Position numbers and translations under genes: made by a program
Origin: Xanthobacter dioxanivorans
GTDB taxonomy: Bacteria; Pseudomonadota; Alphaproteobacteria; Rhizobiales; Xanthobacteraceae
Assembly (NCBI RefSeq): GCF_016807805.1
Contig: NZ_CP063362.1
Span: 5,746,501-5,810,500 of the forward strand
Reading direction: 5' to 3'
DNA length: 64,000 nucleotides
Shown: one piece after another, positions 1 to 9,364 of the stretch
Numbering within the stretch: position 1 is the first letter of the stretch
How the letters are laid out: every line of letters begins with the position of its first letter
Notes under the pieces: model-generated
What the model saw: only the letters and a program-made list of their open reading frames with translations
Databases searched by the model: none
What the model was told of the DNA's origin: nothing

Positions 1-52
1 ATGGGGTTTCTTCAGTTCCGGCTGGACCGGAGGGCGATCACTCGCCGGCAGA

Positions 53-343
53 TCACTTGGTGATCACGCCGAGGATGTCGCTCTCCTTCATGATGAGCAG
101 GTCGGCGCCGTCGATCTTCACTTCGGTGCCCGACCACTTGCCGAACAGCACGCGGTCACCGGCCTTCACGTCGAGGGGGACGAGCTTGCCCGCCTCGTCG
201 CGCGCGCCAGCGCCAACCGCGATCACCTCGCCCTCCTGGGGCTTTTCCTTGACGGTGTCGGGGATGATGATGCCGCCAGCGGTCTTCTGCTCGGCTTCGA
301 TGCGCTTGACGACCACACGGTCGTGCAGGGGACGGAAGGACAT
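53..343 (-). CDS. groES: Co-chaperonin GroES
   Basis: GroES caps the GroEL folding chamber in the cytoplasm as a seven-membered ring. The 96-residue product has the usual family length. It starts [13 protein letters not shown], carries the mobile loop ([14 protein letters not shown], about residues 24-37) that docks on GroEL, and has the [13 protein letters not shown] core near the C terminus. I chose the ATG at 343 because the in-frame extension upstream is not conserved GroES sequence and would run into the leader. groEL is expected immediately downstream, beyond the left edge of the window. Regulation is visible upstream: an RpoH-type promoter and a CIRCE operator. Confidence 0.97.
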   Translation of the reverse strand: MSFRPLHDRVVVKRIEAEQKTAGGIIIPDTVKEKPQEGEVIAVGAGARDEAGKLVPLDVKAGDRVLFGKWSGTEVKIDGADLLIMKESDILGVITK

Positions 344-388
344 GTATATACCTCTCCGAGGGGCGCGAGCCCGAGGGCTCGCCGGTTC

Positions 389-413
389 TGGCACTCATGC
401 GGGGAGAGTGCCA
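389..413 (-). promoter_or_regulatory. CIRCE operator (HrcA site) of groESL
   Basis: A perfect 8-bp inverted repeat, TGGCACTC - 9 nt - GAGTGCCA, matches the CIRCE consensus (TTAGCACTC-N9-GAGTGCTAA) in its GCACTC/GAGTGC core and its exact 9-nt spacer. It lies between the RpoH-like promoter and groES, about where transcription should begin. HrcA repressor binding here would hold groESL off outside heat stress. The outer positions deviate slightly from consensus. Confidence 0.9.
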
Positions 414-422
414 AGCTCGTTG

Positions 423-454
423 CGGAGATAAGCGGGCCATCCCGCCCCGTCAAG
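423..454 (-). promoter_or_regulatory. Heat-shock (RpoH/sigma-32) promoter of groESL
   Basis: Read on the minus strand, CTTG is followed by 18 nt and then CTTATCTCCG. This fits the alphaproteobacterial heat-shock consensus CTTG-N17/18-CYTATNTNNG at every fixed position. The predicted start falls just upstream of the CIRCE repeat, so positive (RpoH) and negative (HrcA) heat control are stacked. The remaining bases up to 647 are intergenic and show no other clear element. Confidence 0.75.
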
Positions 455-647
455 GCGCGGTGCAACATATGGCATGGCGGCGGGTGGCGGACGTAAAACT
501 AGCAAAGCGGTAACCCTGCCAGCCTATGGTTCAAGCCAAGCCATGGAATCGACGTGGACGGTGCCAGCCATTATGGTCGGCGGCACCGGCTGGTGTGGCG
601 GGCGATTGGAAACTGGCCCCAGGCGGGCGGGAGGCCTCGGAAAGCTC

Positions 648-1159
648 ATGAACAAGATGTTTGCGTGGTCGAAGTCGGAGGCCGGCACCGCGCGCCGCGC
701 CGGCCTCGCGGGTGTCGCCGTGATGGCCATGGCGCTGTCGCTCGCCGCGTGCACCACCAGCCCCACCGAGGCGCCGCCCCCCTCCAGGCCGCAATATACG
801 AGCCCGATTCCCCCGATCGCCTCGTCGGCCGCTGGGGCCTTGCCGCTTACCACCGTCCGGACGACGCCACCCGCACCGAGAACCAGGCCCGGGCCTCGTG
901 CGGCAACAATCCCTACGTCATCACCGCCGGCTCCAGTGGCGGCGTGATGATGTATCTCGCCGACGACAACAAGCTGACGGAGCTGGTCTCCAAGCAGTCG
1001 GGCGGCGGCCCGGTGTTCATCGGCCCGCCCGACGACCCCGCCGGCGGCGAGCGCGACCGCCAGGTGGTCCGTTTCGACGGCAACGTGCTGGTGCTGAAGT
1101 TCGTGGACCCCGAGGTGGCCAAGCGCTACGGCACCATGGTCTACGTGCGCTGCTCCTGA
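648..1159 (+). pseudogene. Conserved lipoprotein, broken by a one-base frameshift
   Basis: The first part (648 to about 780) encodes a signal peptide with the lipobox LSLAAC and lipidated Cys35. The rest lies in another frame: from about 783 the reading YEPDSPDRLVGRWGLAAYH continues to PEVAKRYGTMVYVRCS and the TGA at 1159. Adding one C to the six-C run at 777-782 joins both into a 170-residue outer-membrane lipoprotein of a type common in Bradyrhizobium relatives, function unknown. Neither fragment makes sense alone, so an assembly deletion is the simplest reading; a real pseudogene is possible. A GC-rich hairpin follows the stop. Confidence 0.8.
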
Positions 1160-1165
1160 GCGGTT

Positions 1166-1188
1166 GCCGGCGCTGCGGCGCCGGCTTT
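1166..1188 (+). terminator. Terminator-like hairpin after the lipoprotein gene
   Basis: GCCGGCGC - TGCG - GCGCCGGC forms a perfect 8-bp GC stem with a 4-nt loop followed by TTT, starting seven bases after the lipoprotein stop codon. The T tract is short, so termination strength is uncertain. From here to 1358 I see no gene. Confidence 0.55.
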
Positions 1189-1358
1189 CGCCTTTGCTCG
1201 AACGGCAAAAGCGCTCTGGCCCCATGGATCTGGGCCGCCCGTCTCCTGCCGCCGCATTCCTGCGTGATGCGGCGGGGTGAACGGCCGGCCCCCTTCCTCC
1301 CGGCCGCGAGACGGCTGCGTTCACGCGCCCCTGCGGAGATCGCTTTCGGGGCTCGCTT

Positions 1359-2345
1359 TCAGCGGCTGAACGCCCCAAGCATCGCCGAGCCGCGATTGGT
1401 GGGATCGAAGATGTGCAGCCCGAGCTCCTCCGTGAGCTCGCGGAAGGCGGCGATGCCGCGGACCGAATTGCCCTTGGCGTCGAGGCGCGGCGAATAGGTG
1501 CCGATGCCCAGCTGCCGATTCACCACCCCGAGAATGCCCCCGCCTACCCCGCTCTTTGCCGGCACGCCCACATCGAACGCCCAGTTGCCGGCGAAATCGT
1601 ACATGCCCGACGTGAACATGACGGAGAGCGTGTTGCGGACCGCTTCCACCCCGAACACGGTCGCCCGGGTCAGCGGGTTTTCCCCGATATTGGCCAGCGT
1701 CGCGCCCATCCGGGCGAGGTCGGAGGCGGTGACGAGGATGGAGCACTGGCGGAAATAGAGATCGACCGTGGCATCCACGTCCGCATCGAGCGCGCCGGCG
1801 CTCTTGAGCAGATGGGCGATGCCGCGGTTGCGGTGACCGGTCTCCGCCTCGGAGCGATAGACCGTCTCGTCGATGTCGAGCCGGCGCCCCGCCGCGGCCG
1901 AGAAGCGGTCCATCAGCATCTCGAAAGCCTCGCCGCCATACGCGCCGGCGATGAGGCCGCTGACGGTGATGGCACCCGCATTCACCATCGGATTGTAGGG
2001 ACGGTTGGTGGTCGGGTCGAAAACGATGGCGTTGAAAGCGTCACCCGAGGGTTCGACCCCCACGTGGGCGAGCACCTTTTCCCGGCCCAGCGCCTCAAGT
2101 GCGAGACAATAGGCAAGCGCCTTCGAGATGGACTGGATGGTGAAAGGCACCTCCACGTCGCCCACCCCCACGAGCTCGCCCTCGACCGAGATCGCGGCAA
2201 TGCCGAACCGCTCCGGATCGACGCGCGCCAGCTCCGGGATATAGGCCGCGAGTTCGCCCGAAATATCGTGCCGCGCGCGCTCGTAGGTGTGGCGGACGAC
2301 CGATTCGAGTCCATAGGCGCCGCCCGCACTCTGGCTCACTGCCAT
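1359..2345 (-). CDS. glsA: Glutaminase A
   Basis: Hydrolyses L-glutamine to glutamate and ammonia. The 328-residue product has the serine-dependent glutaminase fold: the catalytic S-x-x-K pair is Ser72/Lys75 in QSISK, followed by NPMVNAGAI and the glycine-rich GNWAFDVGVPAKSGVGGGI near the C terminus. The start is the ATG at 2345, which has AAAGGAG about six bases upstream; the longer in-frame extension to 2480 lacks family similarity. The gene stands alone. In a genome with a full nitrate assimilation island it may help balance glutamine and ammonium pools, but nothing in the sequence links it to that regulation. Confidence 0.95.
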   Translation of the reverse strand: MAVSQSAGGAYGLESVVRHTYERARHDISGELAAYIPELARVDPERFGIAAISVEGELVGVGDVEVPFTIQSISKALAYCLALEALGREKVLAHVGVEPSGDAFNAIVFDPTTNRPYNPMVNAGAITVSGLIAGAYGGEAFEMLMDRFSAAAGRRLDIDETVYRSEAETGHRNRGIAHLLKSAGALDADVDATVDLYFRQCSILVTASDLARMGATLANIGENPLTRATVFGVEAVRNTLSVMFTSGMYDFAGNWAFDVGVPAKSGVGGGILGVVNRQLGIGTYSPRLDAKGNSVRGIAAFRELTEELGLHIFDPTNRGSAMLGAFSR

Positions 2346-2833
2346 GATCGCTCCTTTAACGTCCCACGCCGCGCGGCCTGCCGCCAGAAAGCCTGCCCGG
2401 CCAAACCTCACCCCGGCGGGGATCACGATGCGATCCTGCCCGAACGGACAGCGGACGAACAGGCGCCAAGCGAACGACAAGCAGGGCTCGCGTCAATTCA
2501 GCAAGCACAAGACGTGCCAAGATCCCAGGGGAGACAATCAATGACGAGGAAGGCTGCTGCAATCCGGAGACCGGGATGAAAAGTCCCCCAATCTAAAATT
2601 CATACAAATACAAAAATGAGATAATTTGGAATTTTAAAACTTATAAATTTATGAATGAAAGATACTTTCGACTTGATCACTCAAAAATTCAATCATACCG
2701 ATCTGCATATATTAAATTAAATTGCGAGTTCAGATATGGGGTGTGCATTGATGCCCTGCCGCCAGCATCGGCGACATCCGAATGCCTTTCCCGTCCTGAT
2801 ACTGGCTACGGTCGTTCGCATGGTCGAGATCGC
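2346..2833. other. Intergenic region with a strongly AT-rich island
   Basis: No convincing gene in this gap. From about 2577 to 2745 base composition falls far below the rest of the window, with runs such as ATTTTAAAACTTATAAATTT and the perfect palindrome ATAAATTTAT (2643-2652). An in-frame start at 2651 exists for the PepSY gene, but codon use there is unlike the surrounding genes, so I treat it as noncoding. The island probably carries the promoter of the PepSY gene, possibly with a metal-responsive operator. I could not match it confidently to Fur, RirA or Irr boxes. Confidence 0.5.
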
Positions 2834-4099
2834 ATGACCGCGGACGGTGGCGGAAGGACGGACATCCGGGACCCGGCAATTGCTGCCCCGCGCAGCAGCG
2901 GACGATTCCAGCTGCGTCCGCTGCTGGTGGTGGTCCACCGCGTCCTGGGCCTCACCACCGCCCTCTTCCTCGCCGTTGCCGGATTGACGGGCAGCCTGCT
3001 CGCCTTCCACACGGAAATCGACCGCTGGCTCAATCCTGATGCCTACACGGCGGTGGCCATGGGTGCCCCGCTCTCGCCGGAAGCCCTCGCCGCGCGCATC
3101 GAGGCCGGCGATCCGAAGCGGGTCGTCTGGTTCATGAGCCTCGAACGCGAGCCGGGCCGCTCGGCGCAGGCGCTCATCTCCGGACGGACCGATCCCGCCA
3201 CAGGCCGGCCGTTCGACCTTCAGGCCGACCGCCTCCACGTCGACCCGGTGAGCGGGACGATCCTCGCCGAGCGCCTGTGGGGCGAATGCTGTTTCTCCCG
3301 CCTCAACCTCGTTCCCTTCCTCTACGAGTTCCACCACAATCTGAGCCTGCCGGGCACCTATGGCATCCTGCTGATGGGCGGCGTCGGGGTCCTGTGGCTG
3401 CTCGACGGCTTCGTCGGCCTCGCCCTCACCTTCCCGCGCGGGCGGCCCTTCTTCGCCAAGTGGCGGCCTGCCTTCGCCATCAAGGGGGGCAGCACCTTCC
3501 GCCTCAGCCTCGACCTGCACCGCGCCGCGGGGTTGTGGCTCTTCGCAATGCTGATCGCCGTGGCGCTCTCGTCCGTCGCCATGAACCTGCGGGCGGAAGT
3601 GGTGGAGCCGGTGGTCGGCCTGCTCTCGAAGCTCACACCCACGCCCTTGTCCGGTGCTGCGCTGGAGAAGCCGCGCGAGCGCACCCTCTCCTACGACGTG
3701 GCTCTGGAGGCTGGGGTCGGGCAGGCCCGCGCGCGCGGCTGGGACACCCCCGCGCGCCAGATCTTCTACTCGCCGCACTACGGCATCTTCGGCGTCGCCT
3801 TTGGCGAGCCCGACGAGCCGATGGACACACGCTGGCTCTATTTCGACGGCGAGACGGCGGCGTACAAGGGCGCCTCCCTGCCCGGCGTCGGCACGGCGGG
3901 GGACATTTTCCTGCAGGTGCAGTTCCCCATCCACAGTGGCCGCATCCTCGGCCTGCCGGGGCGCATCCTCATCTGCGTGACCGGGCTCGCGGTGGCGATG
4001 CTGTCCGTCACCGGCGTCGTCGTGTGGTGGAAGAAGCGCGCGGGGCGCAAGGGTCGTGCGGCGAAGTCCGCACGGGCGAAGGCGGCGCCGGCGGAATAG
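2834..4099 (+). CDS. PepSY-associated TM-helix membrane protein
   Basis: A 421-residue inner-membrane protein of the PepSY_TM family (COG3182, PiuB-like), often linked to siderophore and iron handling. An N-terminal hydrophobic helix (LLVVVHRVLGLTTALFLAVA) is followed by the family motif around FHTEIDRWLNPDAY, a periplasmic region, central helices (YGILLMGGVGVLWLLDGFVG; LWLFAMLIAVALSSVAMNL) and a final helix near ILICVTGLAVAMLSVTGVVVWW. A basic tail ends the protein. I chose the ATG at 2834 rather than 2651, which would add 61 residues of AT-rich, non-family sequence. No TonB receptor is adjacent. Direct function is unknown; the iron link is inferred from the family. Confidence 0.85.
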   Translation: MTADGGGRTDIRDPAIAAPRSSGRFQLRPLLVVVHRVLGLTTALFLAVAGLTGSLLAFHTEIDRWLNPDAYTAVAMGAPLSPEALAARIEAGDPKRVVWFMSLEREPGRSAQALISGRTDPATGRPFDLQADRLHVDPVSGTILAERLWGECCFSRLNLVPFLYEFHHNLSLPGTYGILLMGGVGVLWLLDGFVGLALTFPRGRPFFAKWRPAFAIKGGSTFRLSLDLHRAAGLWLFAMLIAVALSSVAMNLRAEVVEPVVGLLSKLTPTPLSGAALEKPRERTLSYDVALEAGVGQARARGWDTPARQIFYSPHYGIFGVAFGEPDEPMDTRWLYFDGETAAYKGASLPGVGTAGDIFLQVQFPIHSGRILGLPGRILICVTGLAVAMLSVTGVVVWWKKRAGRKGRAAKSARAKAAPAE

Positions 4100-4111
4100 G
4101 GCGCGCCGGGC

Positions 4112-5916
4112 CTATTCGTCCATCTTCAGCGCGGCGATGAAAGCTTCCTGCGGAATCTCCACCTTGCCGAACTGGCGCATCTTCTTCTTGCCTTCCTTCT
4201 GCTTGTCCAGAAGCTTGCGCTTTCTCGAGATATCACCGCCATAACACTTGGCGGTCACGTCCTTGCGCAGCGCCTTGATGGTCTCGCGGGCGATGATCTT
4301 GGCGCCGATGGCGGCCTGGATCGGGATGTTGAACAGATGCTGGGGGATCAGGTCCTTCAGCTTCTCGCACATCACCCGGCCCCGCGCGTCGGCGCGCGCG
4401 CGATGCACCAGCATGGAGAGCGCATCCACCGGCTCGGCATTCACCAGGATCGACATCTTCACCAGGTCGCCGGGGCGATACTCGGTAATCTGGTAATCGA
4501 AGGAGGCGTAGCCCTTGGAGATGGACTTCAGCCGGTCGTAGAAGTCGAACACCACCTCGTTCAGCGGCAGGTCATAGGTGACCATGGCACGCGCGCCCAC
4601 GTAGGTGAGCTCGATCTGGTTGCCGCGCCGGTCCTGGCAGAGCTTGAGAACCGAGCCGAGATAGTCGTCCGGGGTGAGGATGGTGGCGCGGATCCACGGC
4701 TCGCGGATCTCCTCGATCTTCACCACGTCCGGCATGTCGGCCGGGTTGTGCAGGTCGATCACCGAGCCGTCCGTCATCTGGATCTCGTAGATGACCGAGG
4801 GGGCGGTGGCGATGAGGTCGAGGTTGAACTCGCGCTCCAGCCGCTCCTGGATGATCTCCAGATGCAAAAGCCCGAGGAAGCCGCAGCGGAAGCCGAAGCC
4901 TAGCGCCGCCGAGGTCTCCATCTCATAGGAGAAGCTGGCGTCGTTGAGGCGCAGCTTGCCCATGGCGGCGCGCAGGTCCTCGAACTGGGCCGCATCCACC
5001 GGGAACAGGCCGCAGAACACCACCGGCTGGGCCGGCTTGAAGCCCGGCAGCATGTCGGCGCAGGGGCGCTTCTCCTCGGTGATGGTATCGCCGACGCGGG
5101 TGTCCGCCACTTCCTTGATGGAGCCGGTGAGGAAGCCGATCTCCCCCGGGCCAAGCTCGGCCATGACCACCATCTTGGGGTGAACACGCCCACCCGGTCC
5201 ACGTCGTTGACGGCGCCTGAGCCCAGCATCTTGATGCGCTGGCCCTTCTTCAGCACGCCGTCCACCACCCGCACCAGCACCACGACGCCGAGATAGGTGT
5301 CGTACCAGCTGTCGACCAGCAGCGCCTTCAGCGGCGCCTCGCGGTCGCCCATGGGCGGCGGCAGGCGGGTGACGATGGCCTCCAGCACCTGGTCCACGTT
5401 GAGGCCGGTCTTGGCGGAAATGCCGATGGCATCGGAGGCGTCGAGGCCGATCACGTCCTCGATCTGCGCCTTCACCTTCTCCGGCTCGGCGGCGGGCAGG
5501 TCGATCTTGTTGAGGACGGGAATGATGTCGTGGTTGTTGTCGATGGCCTGGTAGACGTTGGCGAGCGTCTGCGCCTCGACGCCCTGGGAGGCGTCCACCA
5601 CCAGCAGCGAGCCCTCCACGGCGGCCAGCGAGCGGTTCACCTCATAGGCGAAGTCCACGTGGCCGGGGGTGTCGATGAGGTTGAGGGTGTAGGTCTCGCC
5701 GTCCTTCGCCTTGTAGGACAGGCGCACGGTCTGGGCCTTGATGGTGATGCCGCGCTCGCGCTCGATATCCATGTTATCGAGCACCTGCTCCGTCATCTCC
5801 CGCTCGGAGAGGCCGCCGGTGAGCTGAATCAGGCGGTCGGCGAGGGTCGATTTCCCATGGTCGATATGGGCGACGATGGAGAAGTTGCGGATGTTCTTCT
5901 GGGCGGTGGCGGTCAT
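4112..5916 (-). pseudogene. lepA: Elongation factor 4 (LepA), one-base frameshift
   Basis: LepA is a ribosome-bound translational GTPase that back-translocates stalled ribosomes. The N-terminal part has AHIDHGKST (G1), DTPGHVDF (G3) and NKIDLP (G4). The C-terminal part has the EF4 domains ending [20 protein letters not shown]. The two lie in different frames and meet at 5175-5178: adding one G to the plus-strand run (TTGGGGTG) gives [14 protein letters not shown] and restores exactly 601 residues, the normal length. lepA is conserved nearly everywhere, so this is probably a sequence error rather than a dead gene. Start ATG at 5916. Confidence 0.9.
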
Positions 5917-6087
5917 CCGGGCCGCATAGCACCGGCGCGGGGCGGCCACAAGGCGGAGCGGGCGCAGGGAGCTCCTCCACCTGAACGCGCCCGGCTGCGG
6001 CGGGGAGCGGCCGCGGCCCTTTTCCGCCTGTGGACCAACGGGTCAACTTCGGCCGCCGCCCTGGCTCGAAGGGCAGCGGTCTTCGCC

Positions 6088-7821
6088 TCACAACCCCATC
6101 AGGCGCCGTTTCTTGCCGTTGCCGGCGGCGTCGGGCTCCTCCGGCTCCGGGCCGGGATCGTCGGGGAGCGGCGGCAGCGCCACGATGGGATCCGGCCGCG
6201 GCGACCGGCTGCGATCGGCGAATGCAGCCGGAGCCGGCGACGCGGCAGACACCGGCGCGGCGGGCGGCGATGCCGGAGGGACGATCTCGACGACCACCGG
6301 CGCGGCCTCCGCCGCCTTCTGCGCCATGGGCGGCTTCGGCATCTCGGGTGCCGTGATGCCCGCTTCCTCCGCCTCGGCGATGGCCTCCGCCTGCCCGGCG
6401 GCGAGCGTGCGGGCGGCCGCCCGCTCCGCCGCGAGGGAGAGGGCCGCGGCCTGCTCGGCCGCCTTCGCCTCCTCGCTGGCCCGCACGGCGGCGATGGCAG
6501 CCTTCACCCGCTCCGCCTCATGCTCCAGGATCGGCGTGGCGGAAACACCCGGCGGCACGTCCCACACGAAGACGTCGAGGCGGCCGGTGACCGGAGAGAT
6601 GGCGGCCCAACGGTCGGAGACGACGCCATCGGCGATCCAGGCCGGATCGCGGTTGGCCCGCACCGCCCGCGCCGTCCATTCCCGCGCCTTGCCGATATCG
6701 GCGTGCTCGGCGGCTTCCAGCTCCGCCATCAGCAGGCAGATGCGCTGGCTCGGCTCGGCGAGCAGCGGCTCCAGCACCATGCGCGCCTGCTTGAACTCCT
6801 GCGCGTCGATGGCGGCGCGGGCGAGCGCGATCGCGCTCTCACGATGGGCCGGCGCCCGGTTCACCAGCGCACGGATGCGTTTCAGGCGGTCCTGCGCGGC
6901 ATCGCCCGGGCGCAGATAGGCCTCCACATCCGCGAGTTCCGGATGGGGACTGGCGGCAAACGCGGTCTCCACGATTCTCGCCGCCTTGCGCAACTCCCCG
7001 TCAGCGCCGAGCAAGCGGCCGGCGCAGGCTGCGGCGGGCACCAGGGTGGGAGCAAGGCGCACCGCCTCCACTGCCCGCTCACGCGCCACCGGTGGATCGC
7101 TCTGCTCCAGGGCGATGGCTTCCGCCGCCAGCAGCACGGCCTTGCGGCGGCGATATTGCGCCTTGTCGATGCCCTTGTGCGCCATCTGGCGTTCGAGGAT
7201 GGCCCGCGCGCCGGCGTAATCGCCGCCGGCGCAGCGCGCCTCGATCACCGCCTCCGCCGCCCAGCCGAGCGCAGGGGCCGACGCTGCGGCCTCCTCGGCG
7301 ATGGCGTAGGCCGCCACCTTGTCCCCGGCCTTGCGGGCTTCCATGTGGAGCCCGCGCAGGCCGAGCAGGCGTGTCGCCGGGTCGTCCACCATGGCGCGGA
7401 AGGCGGCCACGGCCACCTCGTGGTTGTTGTCGAGCTGCGCCGCCTGGGCCGTCAGCAGGTGGGTCAGCGGCTCATGGGGCAAGAACTTCACCGCCTCCGC
7501 CCGCGCGTGGCGGACGGCGGCATGGTCGCCGATGCCCACCGCCAGCAGGCCGCGCGACACCGCGTTCCAGCCCTTCTCGCGCCGCCGGCGGCGCGAGAAG
7601 GCGGCGAGGAGCTTCGGCGAGCGCACGAGGACGGACAGAAGCCGCCACAAAAGGAGCAGCAGCCCGGTGATCACCGCGAACACCGCGAGGGCCACCGGCA
7701 CGGTGGTCTCCACCCGCCAGCCCTGCCAGACGACGGCGATCTCGCCCGGCCGATCGGCGAGCCAGGACGCGCCGAAGGCGATGGCGACGAGGACGAGAAG
7801 GAACAATACGAGGCGGATCAC
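6088..7821 (-). CDS. HemY-like TPR membrane protein (Orf52 of the mic60 locus)
   Basis: A 577-residue inner-membrane protein. Two N-terminal helices (about residues 2-20 and 40-62) are followed by a region of TPR-like helical repeats (about 90-400), an alanine- and glutamate-rich coiled stretch and a Pro-rich tail ending GKKRRLMGL. It matches the HemY N-terminal/TPR protein that follows hemC-hemD-mic60 in many Alphaproteobacteria, called Orf52 in Rhodobacter. Family HemY has no proven enzymatic role in heme synthesis; a scaffold or membrane-organising role with Mic60 is inferred. It starts with GTG at 7821, overlapping the mic60 stop by four bases (GTGA), so translation is probably coupled. 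Confidence 0.85.
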   Translation of the reverse strand: MIRLVLFLLVLVAIAFGASWLADRPGEIAVVWQGWRVETTVPVALAVFAVITGLLLLLWRLLSVLVRSPKLLAAFSRRRRREKGWNAVSRGLLAVGIGDHAAVRHARAEAVKFLPHEPLTHLLTAQAAQLDNNHEVAVAAFRAMVDDPATRLLGLRGLHMEARKAGDKVAAYAIAEEAAASAPALGWAAEAVIEARCAGGDYAGARAILERQMAHKGIDKAQYRRRKAVLLAAEAIALEQSDPPVARERAVEAVRLAPTLVPAAACAGRLLGADGELRKAARIVETAFAASPHPELADVEAYLRPGDAAQDRLKRIRALVNRAPAHRESAIALARAAIDAQEFKQARMVLEPLLAEPSQRICLLMAELEAAEHADIGKAREWTARAVRANRDPAWIADGVVSDRWAAISPVTGRLDVFVWDVPPGVSATPILEHEAERVKAAIAAVRASEEAKAAEQAAALSLAAERAAARTLAAGQAEAIAEAEEAGITAPEMPKPPMAQKAAEAAPVVVEIVPPASPPAAPVSAASPAPAAFADRSRSPRPDPIVALPPLPDDPGPEPEEPDAAGNGKKRRLMGL

Positions 7822-9254
7822 GGCACCTTCCCCGAAATGGCGGCGAGCTGCTGCTGGTAGAGTGTGCCGGCGACACGCACCGCCTGGGCCCGCGCCTCGA
7901 TGTCGCGAACGACGGACAGGCGCGCCAGCACGCCTTCCGGCAGTTGCCTCAACGTGCGCAGGGCCTCCTCCAGCTGGCCGGCCTTCACCTGGGCGACGGC
8001 GGCTTTGAGGAGCGCTTCCGCATCGATCGCGCCGGGGCCGGCGGCGGGGCGCACCTTCACCAGGCTCTCGGCAGAGGCCATCAGCCGATCGAGCAGGGAG
8101 GCGGAGGGCGTCGCCGGCGCGGGGGCCAGCGCGCCGAATGCGGTGGCGCCTTCCTGCGCCAGGCGTGCGGCGAGCTTCGCCGGCGGGGCGAAGCCCTCCG
8201 CAGCGGCGGCGGAAAAGGGGGCGAGCTGGCCGGCGCCGGCGCCGAGCGTGGTGCGCGCGGCGGCGAGCTCCGCCGCGAAGGGCCGGCCGGAGACGACCGC
8301 GTCGCGGAAGGTGGCGAGCACCACCAGCCCGGCCGCGGCGCGGTTGAAGGCGGTGGCGGTGGCGGCGGCGTCCTCGATCTGCGTCTTCAGGGCATCGAGG
8401 CGTGGCCCGACGGCGTCGATGCGGGCACCAAGCGCCAGAACCTGCGCGCCGGCCTGCTGGGCGCCGGAAGCGGCCGTGGCGGCAGCGGTCTGGAGGCCCG
8501 CCTGCGCCGTGCGCAGCGCCTCGATCTCGCGGGTTGCGGCGGCGAGGGTGGCCCGGGCGGCCTCGGATGCAGCCTTCAGCTCGTCCACCGTTTTCACCAA
8601 TCCGGGCGGCACAGCCGGCGCGGTCGGGGCGGCAGGAGCCGGCACGGGCGCCGGCGCGGCCTTGAGGCCGGCGACCGTGGCTTCAAGGCTCTTCAGCGCC
8701 GCCTCACTGCGTTCCAGCCGCTCGGAAAGTGCCGCGAGCGCCTTCGGATCGGCGGCGGGGCGCGCCTCGAGGGCGGCGATGCGGCTCTGGAGCGGAGACA
8801 CATCCATGGGTGACGGCGCGGGCGCCGACACCGTCGGCGGCAGCGCCGCAGGCGCCTTTTCCGGCAGCGCATACCACAGGCCGCCGGCCACGCCGCCACC
8901 GGCGACGGCACCAGCGAGAAGGGCCGCGACGAACGCTCCGGCGCCCGAGCGGGCCGGCGGGACGGGTGCGGCGGCGGGCGCAAGCGCCTCTTCGGCCACC
9001 TGCTCGGCGCTCTTCGTCTCGAACGGGGCCTCGGCCGCCTCCAGGCCGGAGGGACTCGCCACCGCGGTGTCGGTCTCGAACGGTGCGGCGTCGCCGCTGG
9101 ATGCCGAAGTTTCGGGCGCCGCCGGCGCAGCATCGGCCGGGGGCGTGTCCGCGACGGCCTCGGCCTTCAGGTCGAGCGTGGGTGGGGTGCGGGCCGGGCG
9201 GGAGACGAAGTCCTCCGCCTTTGGATGGTCGCTCGCCGGATCGTCGCGCACCAT
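7818..9254 (-). CDS. mic60: Mitofilin/Mic60-like inner membrane protein
   Basis: A 478-residue homologue of mitochondrial Mic60, which shapes membrane invaginations and contacts the outer membrane. Layout: an acidic Ala/Pro-rich N-terminal cytoplasmic segment (about 1-110), one transmembrane helix (AFVAALLAGAVAGGGVAGGL), a long Ala-rich coiled coil (about 150-310), and a C-terminal mitofilin region with the LRQLPEGVLARLSVVRDIE stretch. It lies between hemD and the HemY-like gene, the conserved alphaproteobacterial arrangement. Whether this organism has intracytoplasmic membranes cannot be read from the sequence. Start is ATG at 9254. Confidence 0.85.
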   Translation of the reverse strand: MVRDDPASDHPKAEDFVSRPARTPPTLDLKAEAVADTPPADAAPAAPETSASSGDAAPFETDTAVASPSGLEAAEAPFETKSAEQVAEEALAPAAAPVPPARSGAGAFVAALLAGAVAGGGVAGGLWYALPEKAPAALPPTVSAPAPSPMDVSPLQSRIAALEARPAADPKALAALSERLERSEAALKSLEATVAGLKAAPAPVPAPAAPTAPAVPPGLVKTVDELKAASEAARATLAAATREIEALRTAQAGLQTAAATAASGAQQAGAQVLALGARIDAVGPRLDALKTQIEDAAATATAFNRAAAGLVVLATFRDAVVSGRPFAAELAAARTTLGAGAGQLAPFSAAAAEGFAPPAKLAARLAQEGATAFGALAPAPATPSASLLDRLMASAESLVKVRPAAGPGAIDAEALLKAAVAQVKAGQLEEALRTLRQLPEGVLARLSVVRDIEARAQAVRVAGTLYQQQLAAISGKVP

Positions 9255-9364
9255 GGGCGTCCCTCGTGCCTCCCTCGTGAGATCTGATCCGCGTTCCGGT
9301 CCGGGATAGACCGCCCCGCGTCACGCCGCAACAGCCCGGCGTGCCGACGCCCGTCACAGCCCCG

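Noticed and set aside
2651..2833. Longer N terminus for the PepSY protein
   Set aside because: The 61 extra codons are AT-rich, unlike the host codon use, and not part of the family.
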